Source: Lachnospiraceae bacterium
Lineage (GTDB): Bacteria; Bacillota_A; Clostridia; Lachnospirales; Lachnospiraceae
Reading direction: 5' to 3'
NCBI GenBank assembly: GCA_017626435.1
Contig: JAGAIR010000002.1
Span: 372,001 to 436,000, forward strand
Length of the DNA stretch: 64,000 nucleotides
Shown here: positions 1 to 9,847 of the stretch, piece by piece
Numbering within the stretch: position 1 is the first letter of the stretch
How the letters are laid out: every line of letters begins with the position of its first letter
The notes under the pieces: model-generated
What the model saw: the letters and a program-made list of their open reading frames with translations, nothing else
Told to the model about the DNA's origin: nothing
Databases searched by the model: none
Translations under genes and position numbers: made by a program

Positions 1-1
1 A

Positions 2-718
2 AAAGCCATTCACCTTCTCCAGGAAAACGGGCATCTTTGCTTTATCAATACAGGACGCTCCTGGTCAGAAGTCCACTCGAATATTTCTGATCTGGGCTTT
101 GATGGTTTTGTCTGCGGTTGTGGTACCTATATCCGCTATCGGGACAAAATACTGCTGACACAGGAAATCCCAACAAAACTGGCTGATTCCGTTCTGGAAG
201 ATATGTCACGCTGCCATCTGGAATGGCTTCTGGAGGGAAAATCTGCTATTTATTACAGCACAGAACCTTACACTACTCACATTGGTGATTTCCATCAGGA
301 ATTTCACCAGCGTTTTCCCGATGCCTGTGCCGATGTTCTCCCGTCTACCCGCGGACTCCACTTTGACAAATTCTGTATCTGTACCCGCCCGGACAGTGAT
401 CTACAGGCTTTTATCACTAAATATCAGAAATATTTTACTTTTATCGACAGAGGCAACCAGTTTTATGAAGTAGTTCCTGCCGGCTTTTCCAAAGCCAGCG
501 GAATTCAGTTTCTGATGGACTATTTTCAGATTCCTCTGGAAGATACCATTGCGATCGGTGACAGCACAAACGACTTGCCAATGCTTACGTTTGCCGGAAC
601 CAGCATTGGAATGAAAAAAAGCGATGAAGCTGTCTTACAGATAGTAGATTATATTACAGACACCGTTGAAAATGACGGTATTTACAAAGCCTTGGAACAC
701 TTTGGACTAATTCCTTGA
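2..718 (+). CDS. HAD-superfamily (Cof-type) phosphatase, 5'-truncated by window edge
   Basis: The frame is open from the first bases of the window, so the N-terminus with the usual DxD nucleophile motif lies outside. Visible residues include the Cof-type 'INTGRSW' segment (motif II, Thr/Ser), a cap domain, and the C-terminal 'IAIGDSTNDLPML' motif with the acidic residues that bind Mg2+. Cof-type HAD proteins dephosphorylate sugar phosphates, nucleotides or flavin/pyridoxal phosphates in the cytosol; the substrate cannot be told from sequence. An internal ATG at 203 is only an internal methionine. The stop overlaps the convergent downstream gene by 12 bases. Confidence 0.85.
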   Translation, partial: KAIHLLQENGHLCFINTGRSWSEVHSNISDLGFDGFVCGCGTYIRYRDKILLTQEIPTKLADSVLEDMSRCHLEWLLEGKSAIYYSTEPYTTHIGDFHQEFHQRFPDACADVLPSTRGLHFDKFCICTRPDSDLQAFITKYQKYFTFIDRGNQFYEVVPAGFSKASGIQFLMDYFQIPLEDTIAIGDSTNDLPMLTFAGTSIGMKKSDEAVLQIVDYITDTVENDGIYKALEHFGLIP

Positions 719-1159
719 TAGTGCCCTCTCCAGCACGGTCTTATAAACCATCACCAGATATGCATCCACAAAACAGAATTTATTACAGACAAATTCATAG
801 GTTTTGTACAAAAAGCACATTCCCATCAACACCAGACTGATACTGGTAACCATATGATCCAGCCCCAGTCCGATCAAAAACAGGCTGGCAAACAGATAAA
901 ACAAGAAGACAAACCAGAACTGCCGACCAATCTGAAATGCCTTCACTAATGTCATCATCAAGTTTTCTTTCTTCTGCGCAATCTCTTCTTTTTCCATATT
1001 CATAACATGGTCATACATATCCAGATAGACCGCTTTGCTGTCCAGATGAAACTCCTGCTGTGGCTCTTGTTTTTTTAATTCTTCCTGGCATAAAAATACA
1101 TAAAGTCCATAGCGGTTCTTGCCAAACTCTTTCCGCAGACACTTCCGAAACACATTCAT
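707..1159 (-). CDS. Small membrane protein of unknown function
   Basis: Encodes about 150 residues. I place the start at the ATG reading MNVFRKCLRK, because GAGG lies 7 bases upstream; an ATG 12 codons earlier has no Shine-Dalgarno. The N-terminal half is charged and probably cytosolic. Two hydrophobic stretches follow in the C-terminal half (around FWFVFLFYLFASLFLIGLG and the following ISLVLMGMCFLY), so it likely spans the membrane twice. I recognise no family. It lies alone between a convergent HAD gene and galM, with a 200-base upstream gap. Confidence 0.6.
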   Translation of the reverse strand: MNVFRKCLRKEFGKNRYGLYVFLCQEELKKQEPQQEFHLDSKAVYLDMYDHVMNMEKEEIAQKKENLMMTLVKAFQIGRQFWFVFLFYLFASLFLIGLGLDHMVTSISLVLMGMCFLYKTYEFVCNKFCFVDAYLVMVYKTVLERALSRN

Positions 1160-1341
1160 AATCGTCCTCATTTCTATCCATTGCCCAGATTCCACATTGG
1201 AAATCTACATTGATCACCAAAAGACGAAATCTGAGCTATTTGAATATATTTTACGCAATATGGAACAAATCGTTCCTATTGTTCCCATAAAAGAAATAAA
1301 ATACTCTGTAGAAATTTCTTTTGTTCATAAGATCAGAGTGT

Positions 1342-1370
1342 CAAAAGTCCATTTTCCTTGCTAAGGACTC
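1342..1370 (-). terminator. Possible weak intrinsic terminator of galM
   Basis: On the minus strand GAGTCC pairs with GGACTT across a loop of about 14 bases and is followed by TTTT. The stem is short and overlaps the galM stop codon, so this is a weak call. Confidence 0.35.
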
Positions 1371-2437
1371 TAATCTTCATAAATGGAAAACTGAAAAATA
1401 GTTACATGATGATAGGTGTCCCCTGCCTTTAAGACTGCATCAGGAAAAGTAGGAATATTTACAGCATTTGCAAAATTCTGGCACTCAAAGCATACCGCAC
1501 TGGAAGGTCCATAAATCACACCTTCCTTGCCTTCCTCTCCCTCCAATTCAGGTGCTGTATACATCTGTACTCCCGGCTGGTCCGTCAAAACCTTCATCAT
1601 CCTTCCGGTAGACGGTGCACGGTAGATAACAGCCTCTACAATCTCTCCCTTTGGATGCTCCAGTACAAAATTATGGTCATAACCCTTGAAATAATCCGGA
1701 CTGCTCTCATCAGAAACTACATCCGTTCCCAGGGCTTTCAATTCCGAAAAATCAAGTGGTGTTCCTTTTACCGGACAGATTTCGCCGGTAGGTACTAAAA
1801 GCTCATTGATTGGTGTGTATTTATCAGAAAATATTTTTACTTCCTGATCCAGAACGGTTCCATACTTATTACCACCCGGACCCAGGTTAAAATAGGAATG
1901 GTTGGTCATATTTACCACGGTATCCTGGTCAGACACTCCATCGTATTCCACAATCAGCTCGTCGGCATCCGTCAGACGATAGGTAATACGATAACTGAAA
2001 TTTCCAGGAAAATGCTGCTCTCCATCCGGACTCAGACGGGAAAATGTGATACAATCCTCACCATCTCCTGCCTCATATTCCGCGTCATACATCAAGTGAT
2101 TATACCGCAAAAAGCCTCCATGCAGGCAATTCGTTCCATCATTCTGATCAAGCTGATATTCTTTTCCATTGATAAAAAAATGTCCCATGGATATACGGTT
2201 TGCACACCGTCCTACTGGTGCACCAAAACTTGGCACATTTAACTCATACCCCTGCACGGTATCATAACCATGCACAATATCATCTATCCTGCCGTTTCTG
2301 TCCGCCATCCATATATTCGAGATCACTGCTCCCAGATCCAGAAATGCAGCCCGCAGTCCATTTTGGTTTTCCAGAACATACCGGGTTATCTCCTGGCCAT
2401 CCTTTGTATATCCAAATCTTTCCATTTTCATACCCAT
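1370..2437 (-). CDS. galM: Aldose 1-epimerase (mutarotase)
   Basis: Interconverts alpha and beta anomers of galactose or glucose in the cytosol, feeding the Leloir pathway. About 355 residues, the normal family length. Visible landmarks are the catalytic His regions 'NCLHGG' and 'NMTNHSYFNL', a substrate-binding Asp in 'FKGYDHNFVL', and the C-terminal 'VCFECQNFANAVN' carrying the conserved Glu. The start is the ATG of MGMKMERFGY, preceded by GGGGAG; the frame stays open 19 codons further upstream without a ribosome site. No other gal genes are adjacent. Confidence 0.92.
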   Translation of the reverse strand: MGMKMERFGYTKDGQEITRYVLENQNGLRAAFLDLGAVISNIWMADRNGRIDDIVHGYDTVQGYELNVPSFGAPVGRCANRISMGHFFINGKEYQLDQNDGTNCLHGGFLRYNHLMYDAEYEAGDGEDCITFSRLSPDGEQHFPGNFSYRITYRLTDADELIVEYDGVSDQDTVVNMTNHSYFNLGPGGNKYGTVLDQEVKIFSDKYTPINELLVPTGEICPVKGTPLDFSELKALGTDVVSDESSPDYFKGYDHNFVLEHPKGEIVEAVIYRAPSTGRMMKVLTDQPGVQMYTAPELEGEEGKEGVIYGPSSAVCFECQNFANAVNIPTFPDAVLKAGDTYHHVTIFQFSIYED

Positions 2438-2537
2438 TTCGCCTACTCTCCCCTTTCTGCATCCGCCGCCATTTTCTATGAAACCATTAGGCAATACGGA
2501 TTAAATGCAGTATCTAATTTTAGTATATCAAAATCAC

Positions 2538-3980
2538 TTATACAATACAAGATACTACAGAAACCTCTCTAATTCCATAAAACCGAAACAAGTCTGCCAT
2601 TTCCCGGGTCACCTCTTCCCCACTGATCCCGATTGGTATTGCAGGCGGACAGGATACCGTTTCCTGTGCGAGCGTTCTGCCAACCGCCTTTTCGACAGAG
2701 ACCATCTCCGAATCAGAGAGCACTGCCTGCCGGATCGTCATCTTCCGTTCAGCAGTCTTCTCCGGGATAACTGGTATCTTATCCAGTGCTTTTCTCCTGT
2801 GCCGCAGCCTGGTATCCTTCATCCACTGGTTCAGACAGCCAAAATCGTCTTCCCGGTTCTCTGGTGTAACCATCAGAACGACATACTGATAATCTGCATA
2901 TTCACATTCCATGCCATGCCGCTGTCCTTCCTGCCCCTCCATTACAACCTCCCTCATCTCCTGGCTGATCTCATAGCCGGAATAACCGGAGGCACCCGCA
3001 TCAATGACAAGTTTTAACGGCTCACTCTGCAGTACAGAAATCCCCTGCCGGCACATCTTCTCTCTCATCTCCTTTACCTTTCCCATGCATTCCTCCAGAC
3101 GCGTTCTGTAGTTTTCATCCAGGTAACGGTTGCACAGATCAAGGGACTGTAAAACCAGATAGGAAGGACTGGTGGAACCAAATAATGTCATTGCCTTTCT
3201 GATATAGGAACCATATCTCTCAACATTGTCTGCAGAAAGATGAAGATACCCTCCTCCGGTTAACACTGGCAAAGTTTTGTGTGCAGAATCGCAGCAGATA
3301 TCAGCTCCCAGTGCAATGGGATGCCGGCTCTCCTGCAAAAAGGCCAGATACGCCCCATGAGCATTATCCACCAAAAGAGGAACCTGGTATTGATGACATA
3401 CGGATGCAATCTCTGCAATGTTGCTCTGTGCCCCCAGATAGTCCGGAGAAGTGAGATAGACACCAATCGGCCTTTCTTCTGCCACACAGAGAACCTTCTC
3501 CACCTCCTTTTGTTCTACAACAGTAGAGCAAATTCCATTCGGTTGTTTACAGGGAATAAACTCTACATCCAGATCCAACAATGCACAACCATCTATCATT
3601 GCACGGTGGACGTTTCGTGCGGACAATATCCAGGGACGTGTTTGCAGACAAGTTCTTTTTTTCTCCTGTTCACTTTCTTGCTTTTGCCTTTTCCAGTCCA
3701 TCAATGCTGCTGCCAGCATTGCTTTGATACTTAGCGAGGAACCCTCTGTGGAATAAAAGGTAGCCCCTGTCTGGAATAATCTTGCAGCATTCTTTTGACT
3801 GATACCAAGGATACCATCCGACTCTGACAGTACATCTGCTCCTTCTATTTCCGTAATATCTCCTTTTTCACATCCCAGAAAATTCTTCCCCTTATGCCCC
3901 GGCATATGAAACCTGGCACTTTTTCTCTGAATATAAGATTGTACAAAATCATATACAGGAGTTTCCATCTCAACTTTCAT
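2538..3980 (-). CDS. Orn/Lys/Arg decarboxylase, PLP-dependent fold type I (YaaO/SpeA-like)
   Basis: About 480 residues, matching the short Gram-positive arginine/lysine decarboxylase group. The N-terminal 'RFHMPGHKG' signature, the 'GSTSPSYLVLQSLD' segment and the PLP lysine in 'CDSAHKTLPVLTGG' are all present. Product would be agmatine, cadaverine or putrescine; which one is not determinable here. The start (MKVEMETP) overlaps the end of the upstream membrane protein gene by 11 bases, suggesting translational coupling. In Firmicutes this gene often lies near tmk/holB; here it sits in an operon with a small membrane protein and rarA. Confidence 0.85.
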   Translation of the reverse strand: MKVEMETPVYDFVQSYIQRKSARFHMPGHKGKNFLGCEKGDITEIEGADVLSESDGILGISQKNAARLFQTGATFYSTEGSSLSIKAMLAAALMDWKRQKQESEQEKKRTCLQTRPWILSARNVHRAMIDGCALLDLDVEFIPCKQPNGICSTVVEQKEVEKVLCVAEERPIGVYLTSPDYLGAQSNIAEIASVCHQYQVPLLVDNAHGAYLAFLQESRHPIALGADICCDSAHKTLPVLTGGGYLHLSADNVERYGSYIRKAMTLFGSTSPSYLVLQSLDLCNRYLDENYRTRLEECMGKVKEMREKMCRQGISVLQSEPLKLVIDAGASGYSGYEISQEMREVVMEGQEGQRHGMECEYADYQYVVLMVTPENREDDFGCLNQWMKDTRLRHRRKALDKIPVIPEKTAERKMTIRQAVLSDSEMVSVEKAVGRTLAQETVSCPPAIPIGISGEEVTREMADLFRFYGIREVSVVSCIV

Positions 3981-4287
3981 TCTGCTCATCCAATTCTTTT
4001 GTATCTTCCCCTTTACACTCATTTGCCTGTTTTTTCATCTGTTGCTTCATTTGCTGCAGGTAGGCATCTTCCCGCTTCCTTGCCAAATCCTGATTCTGCT
4101 GCGTGACACGCATGATCACACTGTAGGCATATAGCACAACAGGCACCAGAATAGTTGCTCCAATGCTGGCGATAAACCAGTTATGAGCCTCCGGTGTTGC
4201 CATAATGGCAGTAATCATAGACATCACATAGCAGAGTATCAAAACCACTACTCCAATCAACGCCAGTATCCTCTTTAGCTTTTCCAT
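3970..4287 (-). CDS. Small membrane protein of unknown function
   Basis: 105 residues: two predicted membrane helices (about residues 7-30 and 38-60) followed by a highly charged, Gln/Lys-rich coiled-coil-like C-terminal tail. No family recognised. It lies between rarA and the decarboxylase, overlapping the latter, so is probably cotranscribed. A clear ribosome site (AGGAG) precedes the ATG. Confidence 0.65.
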   Translation of the reverse strand: MEKLKRILALIGVVVLILCYVMSMITAIMATPEAHNWFIASIGATILVPVVLYAYSVIMRVTQQNQDLARKREDAYLQQMKQQMKKQANECKGEDTKELDEQNES

Positions 4288-4305
4288 ATGTTTCTCCTTT
4301 CCTGT

Positions 4306-5622
4306 TTACTTTCCAATTCGTTTGAAATATTCCTGTATCTCTCTTTCGTAACCGTTATCTGATGGGATATAAAATCTGGTCCCCACCAGTTCATCCGGCA
4401 GATATTGTTGTTCTACATAATGATCCGGGAAATCATGGGCATACTGATAACCAAGTCCATGTCCCAGTTTTCCGGCACTTTTATAGTGGGCATCCTGCAG
4501 ATGAGGAGGAATAGATGCCGTTTTTTCATTCCGCACTACCTCCATCGCCTGGTCAATCGCTATAATCGCCGAATTGCTCTTAGGTGCACTGGCAACATAG
4601 GCAGCCGCCTGTGCCAGCACGATCCTTGCCTCTGGCATACCAAGCCGCTCTACTGCCTGGGCCGCATTTACTGCTATCACTAACGCCTGTGGGTCTGCGT
4701 TGGAAACATCCTCTGCAGCACAGATCATAATCCTTCTTGCAATAAATGCCACATCCTCCCCGGCATAAAGCATTCTTGCAAGATAATAAATTGCAGCATC
4801 CGGGTCGGAACCTCTCATGCTCTTGATAAAAGCGGAAATGGTGTCATAGTGGTTATCTCCACTCTTATCGTACCGGAGTACTCTTTTCTGGATACACTCC
4901 TCTGCTACCTCCAGAGTAATATGTATCTGTCCGTCTTCACTGCGCTCTGTTGTCAAAACTCCCAATTCAATGGCATTTAATGCACTTCTGGCATCTCCAT
5001 TAGAGATATCTGCCAAAAAATCCAGCGCATCTTCATCAATCTGTGCGTGGAAGCTTCCAAGCCCTCTCTCTTCATCCTCAACTGCTCTTTGAATCAAACT
5101 TTTTATGGCATCTTTAGAAAGAGGCTGCAATTCAAAGACTACAGAACGGGAAATCAGAGCGGAATTTACTTCAAAGTATGGATTCTCTGTAGTAGCTCCA
5201 ATTAAAATGACGGTTCCATCCTCCACAAAAGGAAGCAGAAAATCCTGCTGTCCCTTGTTAAAGCGATGAATCTCATCCACAAACAAAATCGTTTTCTGAC
5301 CATACATGCCAGCCTGGTCCTTGGCTTCCTGAACCACCGCCTCCATATCTTTTTTTCCGGCAGAAGTGGCATTGATCTGCTGAAACCTGGCACTAGTAGT
5401 ATTGGCGATTACCTTTGCCAGGGTTGTCTTCCCGGTGCCAGGAGGACCATAAAAAATAATCGAACTCAGCTTGTCCGCTTGTATTGCCCGGTATAACAGC
5501 CTGTTTTTTCCAATGATATGCTCCTGTCCTACCACCTCATCCAGAGTTCTCGGACGCATCCGGGATGCCAGAGGAGACTCTTCTTCCTGATTCTGTTCCC
5601 GCATATATTCAAATAAGTCCAT
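4306..5622 (-). CDS. rarA: Replication-associated recombination protein A (AAA+ ATPase)
   Basis: RarA/MgsA acts at stalled replication forks and is related to clamp-loader ATPases. Walker A 'GPPGTGKTT', Walker B 'LFVDEIHRF' and sensor 1 'LIGATTENP' are intact; the C-terminal half carries the tetramerisation region with 'GSDPDAAIYYLARM' and 'GLGYQYAHDFP'. About 438 residues, usual length. The start MDLFEYMR follows GGAGGCGAAAG; seven further upstream codons are open but unlikely. It ends 18 bases before the small membrane protein gene. Confidence 0.95.
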   Translation of the reverse strand: MDLFEYMREQNQEEESPLASRMRPRTLDEVVGQEHIIGKNRLLYRAIQADKLSSIIFYGPPGTGKTTLAKVIANTTSARFQQINATSAGKKDMEAVVQEAKDQAGMYGQKTILFVDEIHRFNKGQQDFLLPFVEDGTVILIGATTENPYFEVNSALISRSVVFELQPLSKDAIKSLIQRAVEDEERGLGSFHAQIDEDALDFLADISNGDARSALNAIELGVLTTERSEDGQIHITLEVAEECIQKRVLRYDKSGDNHYDTISAFIKSMRGSDPDAAIYYLARMLYAGEDVAFIARRIMICAAEDVSNADPQALVIAVNAAQAVERLGMPEARIVLAQAAAYVASAPKSNSAIIAIDQAMEVVRNEKTASIPPHLQDAHYKSAGKLGHGLGYQYAHDFPDHYVEQQYLPDELVGTRFYIPSDNGYEREIQEYFKRIGK

Positions 5623-5639
5623 CTTTCGCCTCCATAAAA

Positions 5640-6305
5640 TCAATCCTCAAAAAGAATGGGTTTTCCCTCCAGCAGTGCAAAACAGATTTCATCGGAAACC
5701 TCTGTTTGTGCCTGTCCGGCAGTTGCCTCTGTAATTTCCTTCAACAGTTTAGTGCACATATCCTCCGGTACCAGTAAAACCATCTCAACACTTTCTGTAT
5801 AACTGGTATCCAATGTAGTCAATCCCATTTTACCGGCAATATACTGCAATTTACCGATCCCATTATAATCGGTGCGGACAGTTACTTTTCTGCCCGGCTG
5901 CCTGGTAATGATCCTGCTATCCGCAAGTCCAGCCTGTGCCGCCTGAGAGTATGCTCTTACCAATCCTCCTGTTCCTAAAAGAGTCCCGCCAAAATAACGG
6001 GTAACGATTACCAGGACATTGTGTACTCCGGCTCCGGTCAGCACCTCCAAAATAGGCCTTCCTGCCGTCCCAGAGGGTTCCCCGTCATCGCTGCACCGGG
6101 TTATGTCATGATTGGCACCTATCACAAAAGCATGACAGTTATGTCTGGCATCCCAGTATTTTTTCCGAATTGCTTCGATTTGCTTTTGTGCCTCCTCTTC
6201 TGAATCAACGGGAAATACATTTGCAATAAAACGGGACTTTTTCTCAACTATCTCACCACAGCCGCCCCTGTATACGATATCATATGCTTTCATGCTGATA
6301 ACCAT
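5640..6305 (-). CDS. YigZ/IMPACT-family protein (UPF0029)
   Basis: About 220 residues with the IMPACT N-terminal domain ('KKSRFIANVFPV', 'DARHNCHAFVIG', 'RCSDDGEPSGTAGRPILEVL', 'VTRYFGGTLLGTGGLVRAY') and a DUF1949-type ferredoxin-like C-terminal domain. Function is unsettled in bacteria; the eukaryotic relative IMPACT regulates translation through Gcn1. The start is ambiguous between the ATG at the annotated end (MVIS) and the ATG four codons later (MKAYD). The first overlaps the upstream flippase-like gene by 26 bases. The leader is shared with purF and potD (see findings). Confidence 0.9.
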   Translation of the reverse strand: MVISMKAYDIVYRGGCGEIVEKKSRFIANVFPVDSEEEAQKQIEAIRKKYWDARHNCHAFVIGANHDITRCSDDGEPSGTAGRPILEVLTGAGVHNVLVIVTRYFGGTLLGTGGLVRAYSQAAQAGLADSRIITRQPGRKVTVRTDYNGIGKLQYIAGKMGLTTLDTSYTESVEMVLLVPEDMCTKLLKEITEATAGQAQTEVSDEICFALLEGKPILFED

Positions 6306-7329
6306 GCCTTTCTCTCTTTAAAATCTGAACCTGTGCCACCATTGTAACAAATGCACTGACGATCAACAAGACATAAAAGCTTACTCCACGGCTTAGAAAC
6401 ATTGCGGAGAAAGCATTTTTTCTCCCCATGATCTTTTTAAATATAGTCACAAAAAAACTTTCATTGACGCCGACTCCTCCCGGAAAAGGCAGAATATCAA
6501 TACAGACTGCAACAAAGCTCTGTAATACTATAATTTCTGCAGCAGAAAATGTATTTTGTCCCAAAGCCAGACATACAAACCAGGTTATTGCAAAATAGCA
6601 TACCCGCTGTACAATAGTAACAAGCAAAACTACCAGCGCAACTTCCCAGTGAGTCCGCATATAAACAGCACCTTCCTGATATATTTCCAATGTCTGGTCA
6701 ATCTTCAGCAGCATCTTCTCCTTTTTACGGATAATCCGCAGCTTATGGAAGATCCAGGCAGCACCATATGCCAGGCTTCTGGCACCGTTTCTTGAAAACA
6801 CGACGATAGAGTATAATAATATCGACACCATATTTACACCGATCCCTACCAAAAAAAGCCAATAATAGCCTCCTATATACTGATATAGAAAGTCCCGGTG
6901 AAATAAAAATACAAAACCCTCAATGACCATCAAAGCCACTTTATATATTATCGTCCAAAACAGCAGGGCAACCGAGGAAGCTCCAACGGGAATCCCGTCC
7001 TGCCGCATATAATAAATCTGCATCGGCTGTCCACCACTTGCTGATGGTGTAATTGCATTAAAAAGAAAACAGATAAAATTATATTTCACACTTTGCAGGG
7101 ATGAAACAGAACTTCCCAATGATTTCATAATAATTTGCAGAGAAACCGCCTGCAATCCCAAAAAAAGGATTGCTGCCAGCACAGCCAGAAACAGCCGGAT
7201 TTTTTTAGCCTGTCTCATGGCAGTGAAAATCTCCTGGATATCTTCCCCCTGAAGCAGAGTATAAAAAGTAAAGACTAAAACAACTATCATAAACAGTATA
7301 TTAAGCACATACGTTATTTTCTTCTGCAT
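6280..7329 (-). CDS. Flippase-like / lysylphosphatidylglycerol-synthase TM-region family protein
   Basis: 349 residues with about eight hydrophobic helices and the family landmark 'FLFNAITPSASGGQPMQIYYM', followed later by 'LPFPGGVGVNESFF'. This family (UPF0104, AglD/MprF N-terminal-like) includes lipid flippases and lipid-linked sugar transporters. No MprF catalytic domain is fused, so aminoacyl-lipid synthesis is not supported. It overlaps the yigZ start downstream and follows the ABC permease gene by 36 bases. Confidence 0.85.
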   Translation of the reverse strand: MQKKITYVLNILFMIVVLVFTFYTLLQGEDIQEIFTAMRQAKKIRLFLAVLAAILFLGLQAVSLQIIMKSLGSSVSSLQSVKYNFICFLFNAITPSASGGQPMQIYYMRQDGIPVGASSVALLFWTIIYKVALMVIEGFVFLFHRDFLYQYIGGYYWLFLVGIGVNMVSILLYSIVVFSRNGARSLAYGAAWIFHKLRIIRKKEKMLLKIDQTLEIYQEGAVYMRTHWEVALVVLLVTIVQRVCYFAITWFVCLALGQNTFSAAEIIVLQSFVAVCIDILPFPGGVGVNESFFVTIFKKIMGRKNAFSAMFLSRGVSFYVLLIVSAFVTMVAQVQILKRERHGYQHESI

Positions 7330-7365
7330 GAAACCCCCTACAACGATCTAAACGGAAACTTGTTC

Positions 7366-9057
7366 TTATTTTAACCGGAATGTTTTTGGAGCTACCAGCC
7401 AGGCTATGGCAAAACCTGCTGCCAATACCACGATTGTTATCCCCAGCACCAGGCCGGTAAAGAAAACCGGAACGGTATGTATCTGAAGACACAGATAGGA
7501 TAACAGATAGATTCCACTGGAACAGACAGAGTACCCTACTCCAGTCTTAGCCCCTCCCTCCGTAAAAGGCTGAAAGATATAATACATACACAGGAATACG
7601 ACAGAGTAGAATACTGCCAGTATACCCACACAAAGTACAATAGAAAGCATCTGCAATACATGATCCTGCTGTTTTAACAACAATGTATTAATGATAATTC
7701 CCCCCCAAAGAACAGCTACCATCGGAATCTCTGCCCGGAGCATGTATTTCAGCCGGATACGAAACCCTTGTAATATTGCCTCCGGAGTACGGTAGTATCC
7801 GTATTTCAACAAGGACACATCACAGTTGTAAAACATTGCCTGGGTCAGATTCTGTCCTGATGAAGCACAGTACATGATAAATACCATTACTGGCATAAAC
7901 TGGTTGACACTTTTCCAGATCATGTCACTAAGCACTGAAAACTCCTTATAAGACATGACAATATTTGCGATTACCAGTGCCAATGCTGCCAGCAGAAAAA
8001 TTCCACCAGCTACTATTGTCTTAATAATCACAGCATTTCTCACCAGACGTTTATGACGCCTAAAAAAAATCGCATTCAAATATTCATATCCCTGCTTGTC
8101 CTGATACAAACGTGACTGCAGCTCTTCTGATTTTACTTCCTTATCCTGCAGCACATAACTGGCTTTTTTGGCATCTGCTATTGCCTGTTCTGCCTCTGCC
8201 AACCCCTCCCGGCTGCACATTCTTCTTGCAATCAGAACATAATCAGGATAGCTCCACAGATACCAGATGGATCCTATTCCAGCCAATACTGTTATTACCA
8301 GAAATGCCACCAGAAACAGCATATTTTCTAACAAAGACAGATGGATTTCTGTCTTTGTTCCCTGCAAGAGAAACAAAAGCGGATATGTTCCATATGCCAC
8401 AAGTACCATAATCGTGTTATAACAATAATAAATTCCTGCCACAGTTCTATTCTTTTCCTGAAACGGCACTCCAAATCTATCATTGAGCTTTAGTCTCACT
8501 GCCTCTCCAATAAAACGGAAACAAACATAAATACATAAAAAACACAACAGCCGGAGCAACGGCCAGTCAAACCCCACCACCAGGACTACCCAGAGAAAAA
8601 TACTATAATAAATAAACTGGCGTCCATACTCCCATAGAATTTTTGTCAGATAATGCTCTCTCGGATTAAAACGCATCAGATTTAAGATCAGATAATCATT
8701 TTCGTCTCCTTTGACGGTAATATGGCTGTTTACCAGAGAACCAAGCATACAATTTAAGAAAAAGAAGCTCCATGCCAGCATTCCGGAAAAGTACTCTTTA
8801 TCCCATTCCAAAACACCGGTCATGATCAGAGCAGGAATGCAGATTACACCAACAAAATAAATGCCCTTCATGAAAACGTCCACGAATGCTCCAGAGATTA
8901 TCCCCAGTATCCCCAACACCTTTTTTATGTCTGCACGGACATACCATTCCTCAGAAATGTGACTGCCAAGAAACTTTAATTTTTTTATCGTAAAAATAAA
9001 TCTATTTGCTCTCTGTGCAAAAGAAAGCTGAATTTTTTTATACAACGTCCAAATCAT
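7366..9057 (-). CDS. ABC transporter permease, multi-spanning, substrate unknown
   Basis: 563 residues with about twelve hydrophobic segments in two halves separated by a charged cytoplasmic loop (about residues 270-340, rich in Ala, Lys and Glu). It starts 11 bases after the ATPase gene that must be its partner. The size and layout resemble ABC-2-like permeases that handle peptides or lipids, but no signature reveals the cargo. A run of seven C (about 7689) encodes Gly-Gly within the gene and is intact. Confidence 0.75.
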   Translation of the reverse strand: MIWTLYKKIQLSFAQRANRFIFTIKKLKFLGSHISEEWYVRADIKKVLGILGIISGAFVDVFMKGIYFVGVICIPALIMTGVLEWDKEYFSGMLAWSFFFLNCMLGSLVNSHITVKGDENDYLILNLMRFNPREHYLTKILWEYGRQFIYYSIFLWVVLVVGFDWPLLRLLCFLCIYVCFRFIGEAVRLKLNDRFGVPFQEKNRTVAGIYYCYNTIMVLVAYGTYPLLFLLQGTKTEIHLSLLENMLFLVAFLVITVLAGIGSIWYLWSYPDYVLIARRMCSREGLAEAEQAIADAKKASYVLQDKEVKSEELQSRLYQDKQGYEYLNAIFFRRHKRLVRNAVIIKTIVAGGIFLLAALALVIANIVMSYKEFSVLSDMIWKSVNQFMPVMVFIMYCASSGQNLTQAMFYNCDVSLLKYGYYRTPEAILQGFRIRLKYMLRAEIPMVAVLWGGIIINTLLLKQQDHVLQMLSIVLCVGILAVFYSVVFLCMYYIFQPFTEGGAKTGVGYSVCSSGIYLLSYLCLQIHTVPVFFTGLVLGITIVVLAAGFAIAWLVAPKTFRLK

Positions 9058-9068
9058 GAAACACCTCT

Positions 9069-9788
9069 CTAAAACCCATTCGGGACAATGTCATCCTGTG
9101 TTAAAAGCTGCATGATCTTCTCTTCAAAATCCTCTCCCTGATAAGCCTTCTCATCGACTCCAGTCAAGGTTCCCTGATGGAGAAGTACGATTTCATCACA
9201 TAAATCCTGTGCCAGCTGTAAAATATGTGTGGACAATATAATAATATGATCCTTCTTCATTTCCAGAAGCATCTCTTTCATTTCATGTGCTGCCACTACA
9301 TCCAGAGAAGTCAGAGGCTCATCCAGCAGGATGACGGGTGGACGGCTGATCAGCAGACAAAGCATCTGCATTTTATTTTTCATACCATGGGAATAACCTT
9401 TTAACAGCCGGTCTAAATCCGTATATTCCAGTGCCACCATATCAGCATATTCCTCTACTGTTTTTCTGTCCTTGATTTTCTTCTGGTTGATATCCAGGAA
9501 AAACTTAATAAACTCATAGCCTGTCAGAAATTCCGGCAGGACAGGCGTGGAAAACGCATACCCGATCTTGTCATAATCCATGGCGATATCCTGTCCGTTC
9601 TCTCTTAAAACTACCGAACCACTTTCATACTCAATCTCCCGGCTGATACAGTTAAATAATGTTGTTTTTCCTGCTCCGTTTCTTCCCAGCAGACCATAAA
9701 TCCTCCCCTTTTCAAAGGTATAAGAGACTCCGTTTAAGACCTCTTTTTCATCAAATTTCTTCTCAATCTTATTTAAAATTAATTCCAC
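9069..9788 (-). CDS. ABC transporter ATP-binding protein
   Basis: 239 residues. Walker A 'GLLGRNGAGKTTLF', a divergent signature 'LLKGYSHGMKNKMQM' (SHGMK in place of SGGQ, common in ABC-2 type ATPases), Walker B 'VILLDEPLTSLD', and switch His in 'ILSTHIL'. The start is GTG, preceded by AAAGGAG. It partners the permease immediately downstream. Location is the cytosolic face of the membrane. Confidence 0.9.
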   Translation of the reverse strand: MELILNKIEKKFDEKEVLNGVSYTFEKGRIYGLLGRNGAGKTTLFNCISREIEYESGSVVLRENGQDIAMDYDKIGYAFSTPVLPEFLTGYEFIKFFLDINQKKIKDRKTVEEYADMVALEYTDLDRLLKGYSHGMKNKMQMLCLLISRPPVILLDEPLTSLDVVAAHEMKEMLLEMKKDHIIILSTHILQLAQDLCDEIVLLHQGTLTGVDEKAYQGEDFEEKIMQLLTQDDIVPNGF

Positions 9789-9847
9789 GTTTTTCTCCTT
9801 TTTTTACTGGAAATGTACAAGTGCCGCTACTCTGCACATTACCGCTC

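Noticed and set aside
6280..7329. MprF lysyl-phosphatidylglycerol synthase
   Set aside because: Only the flippase-like membrane region is present; the C-terminal synthase domain is missing.
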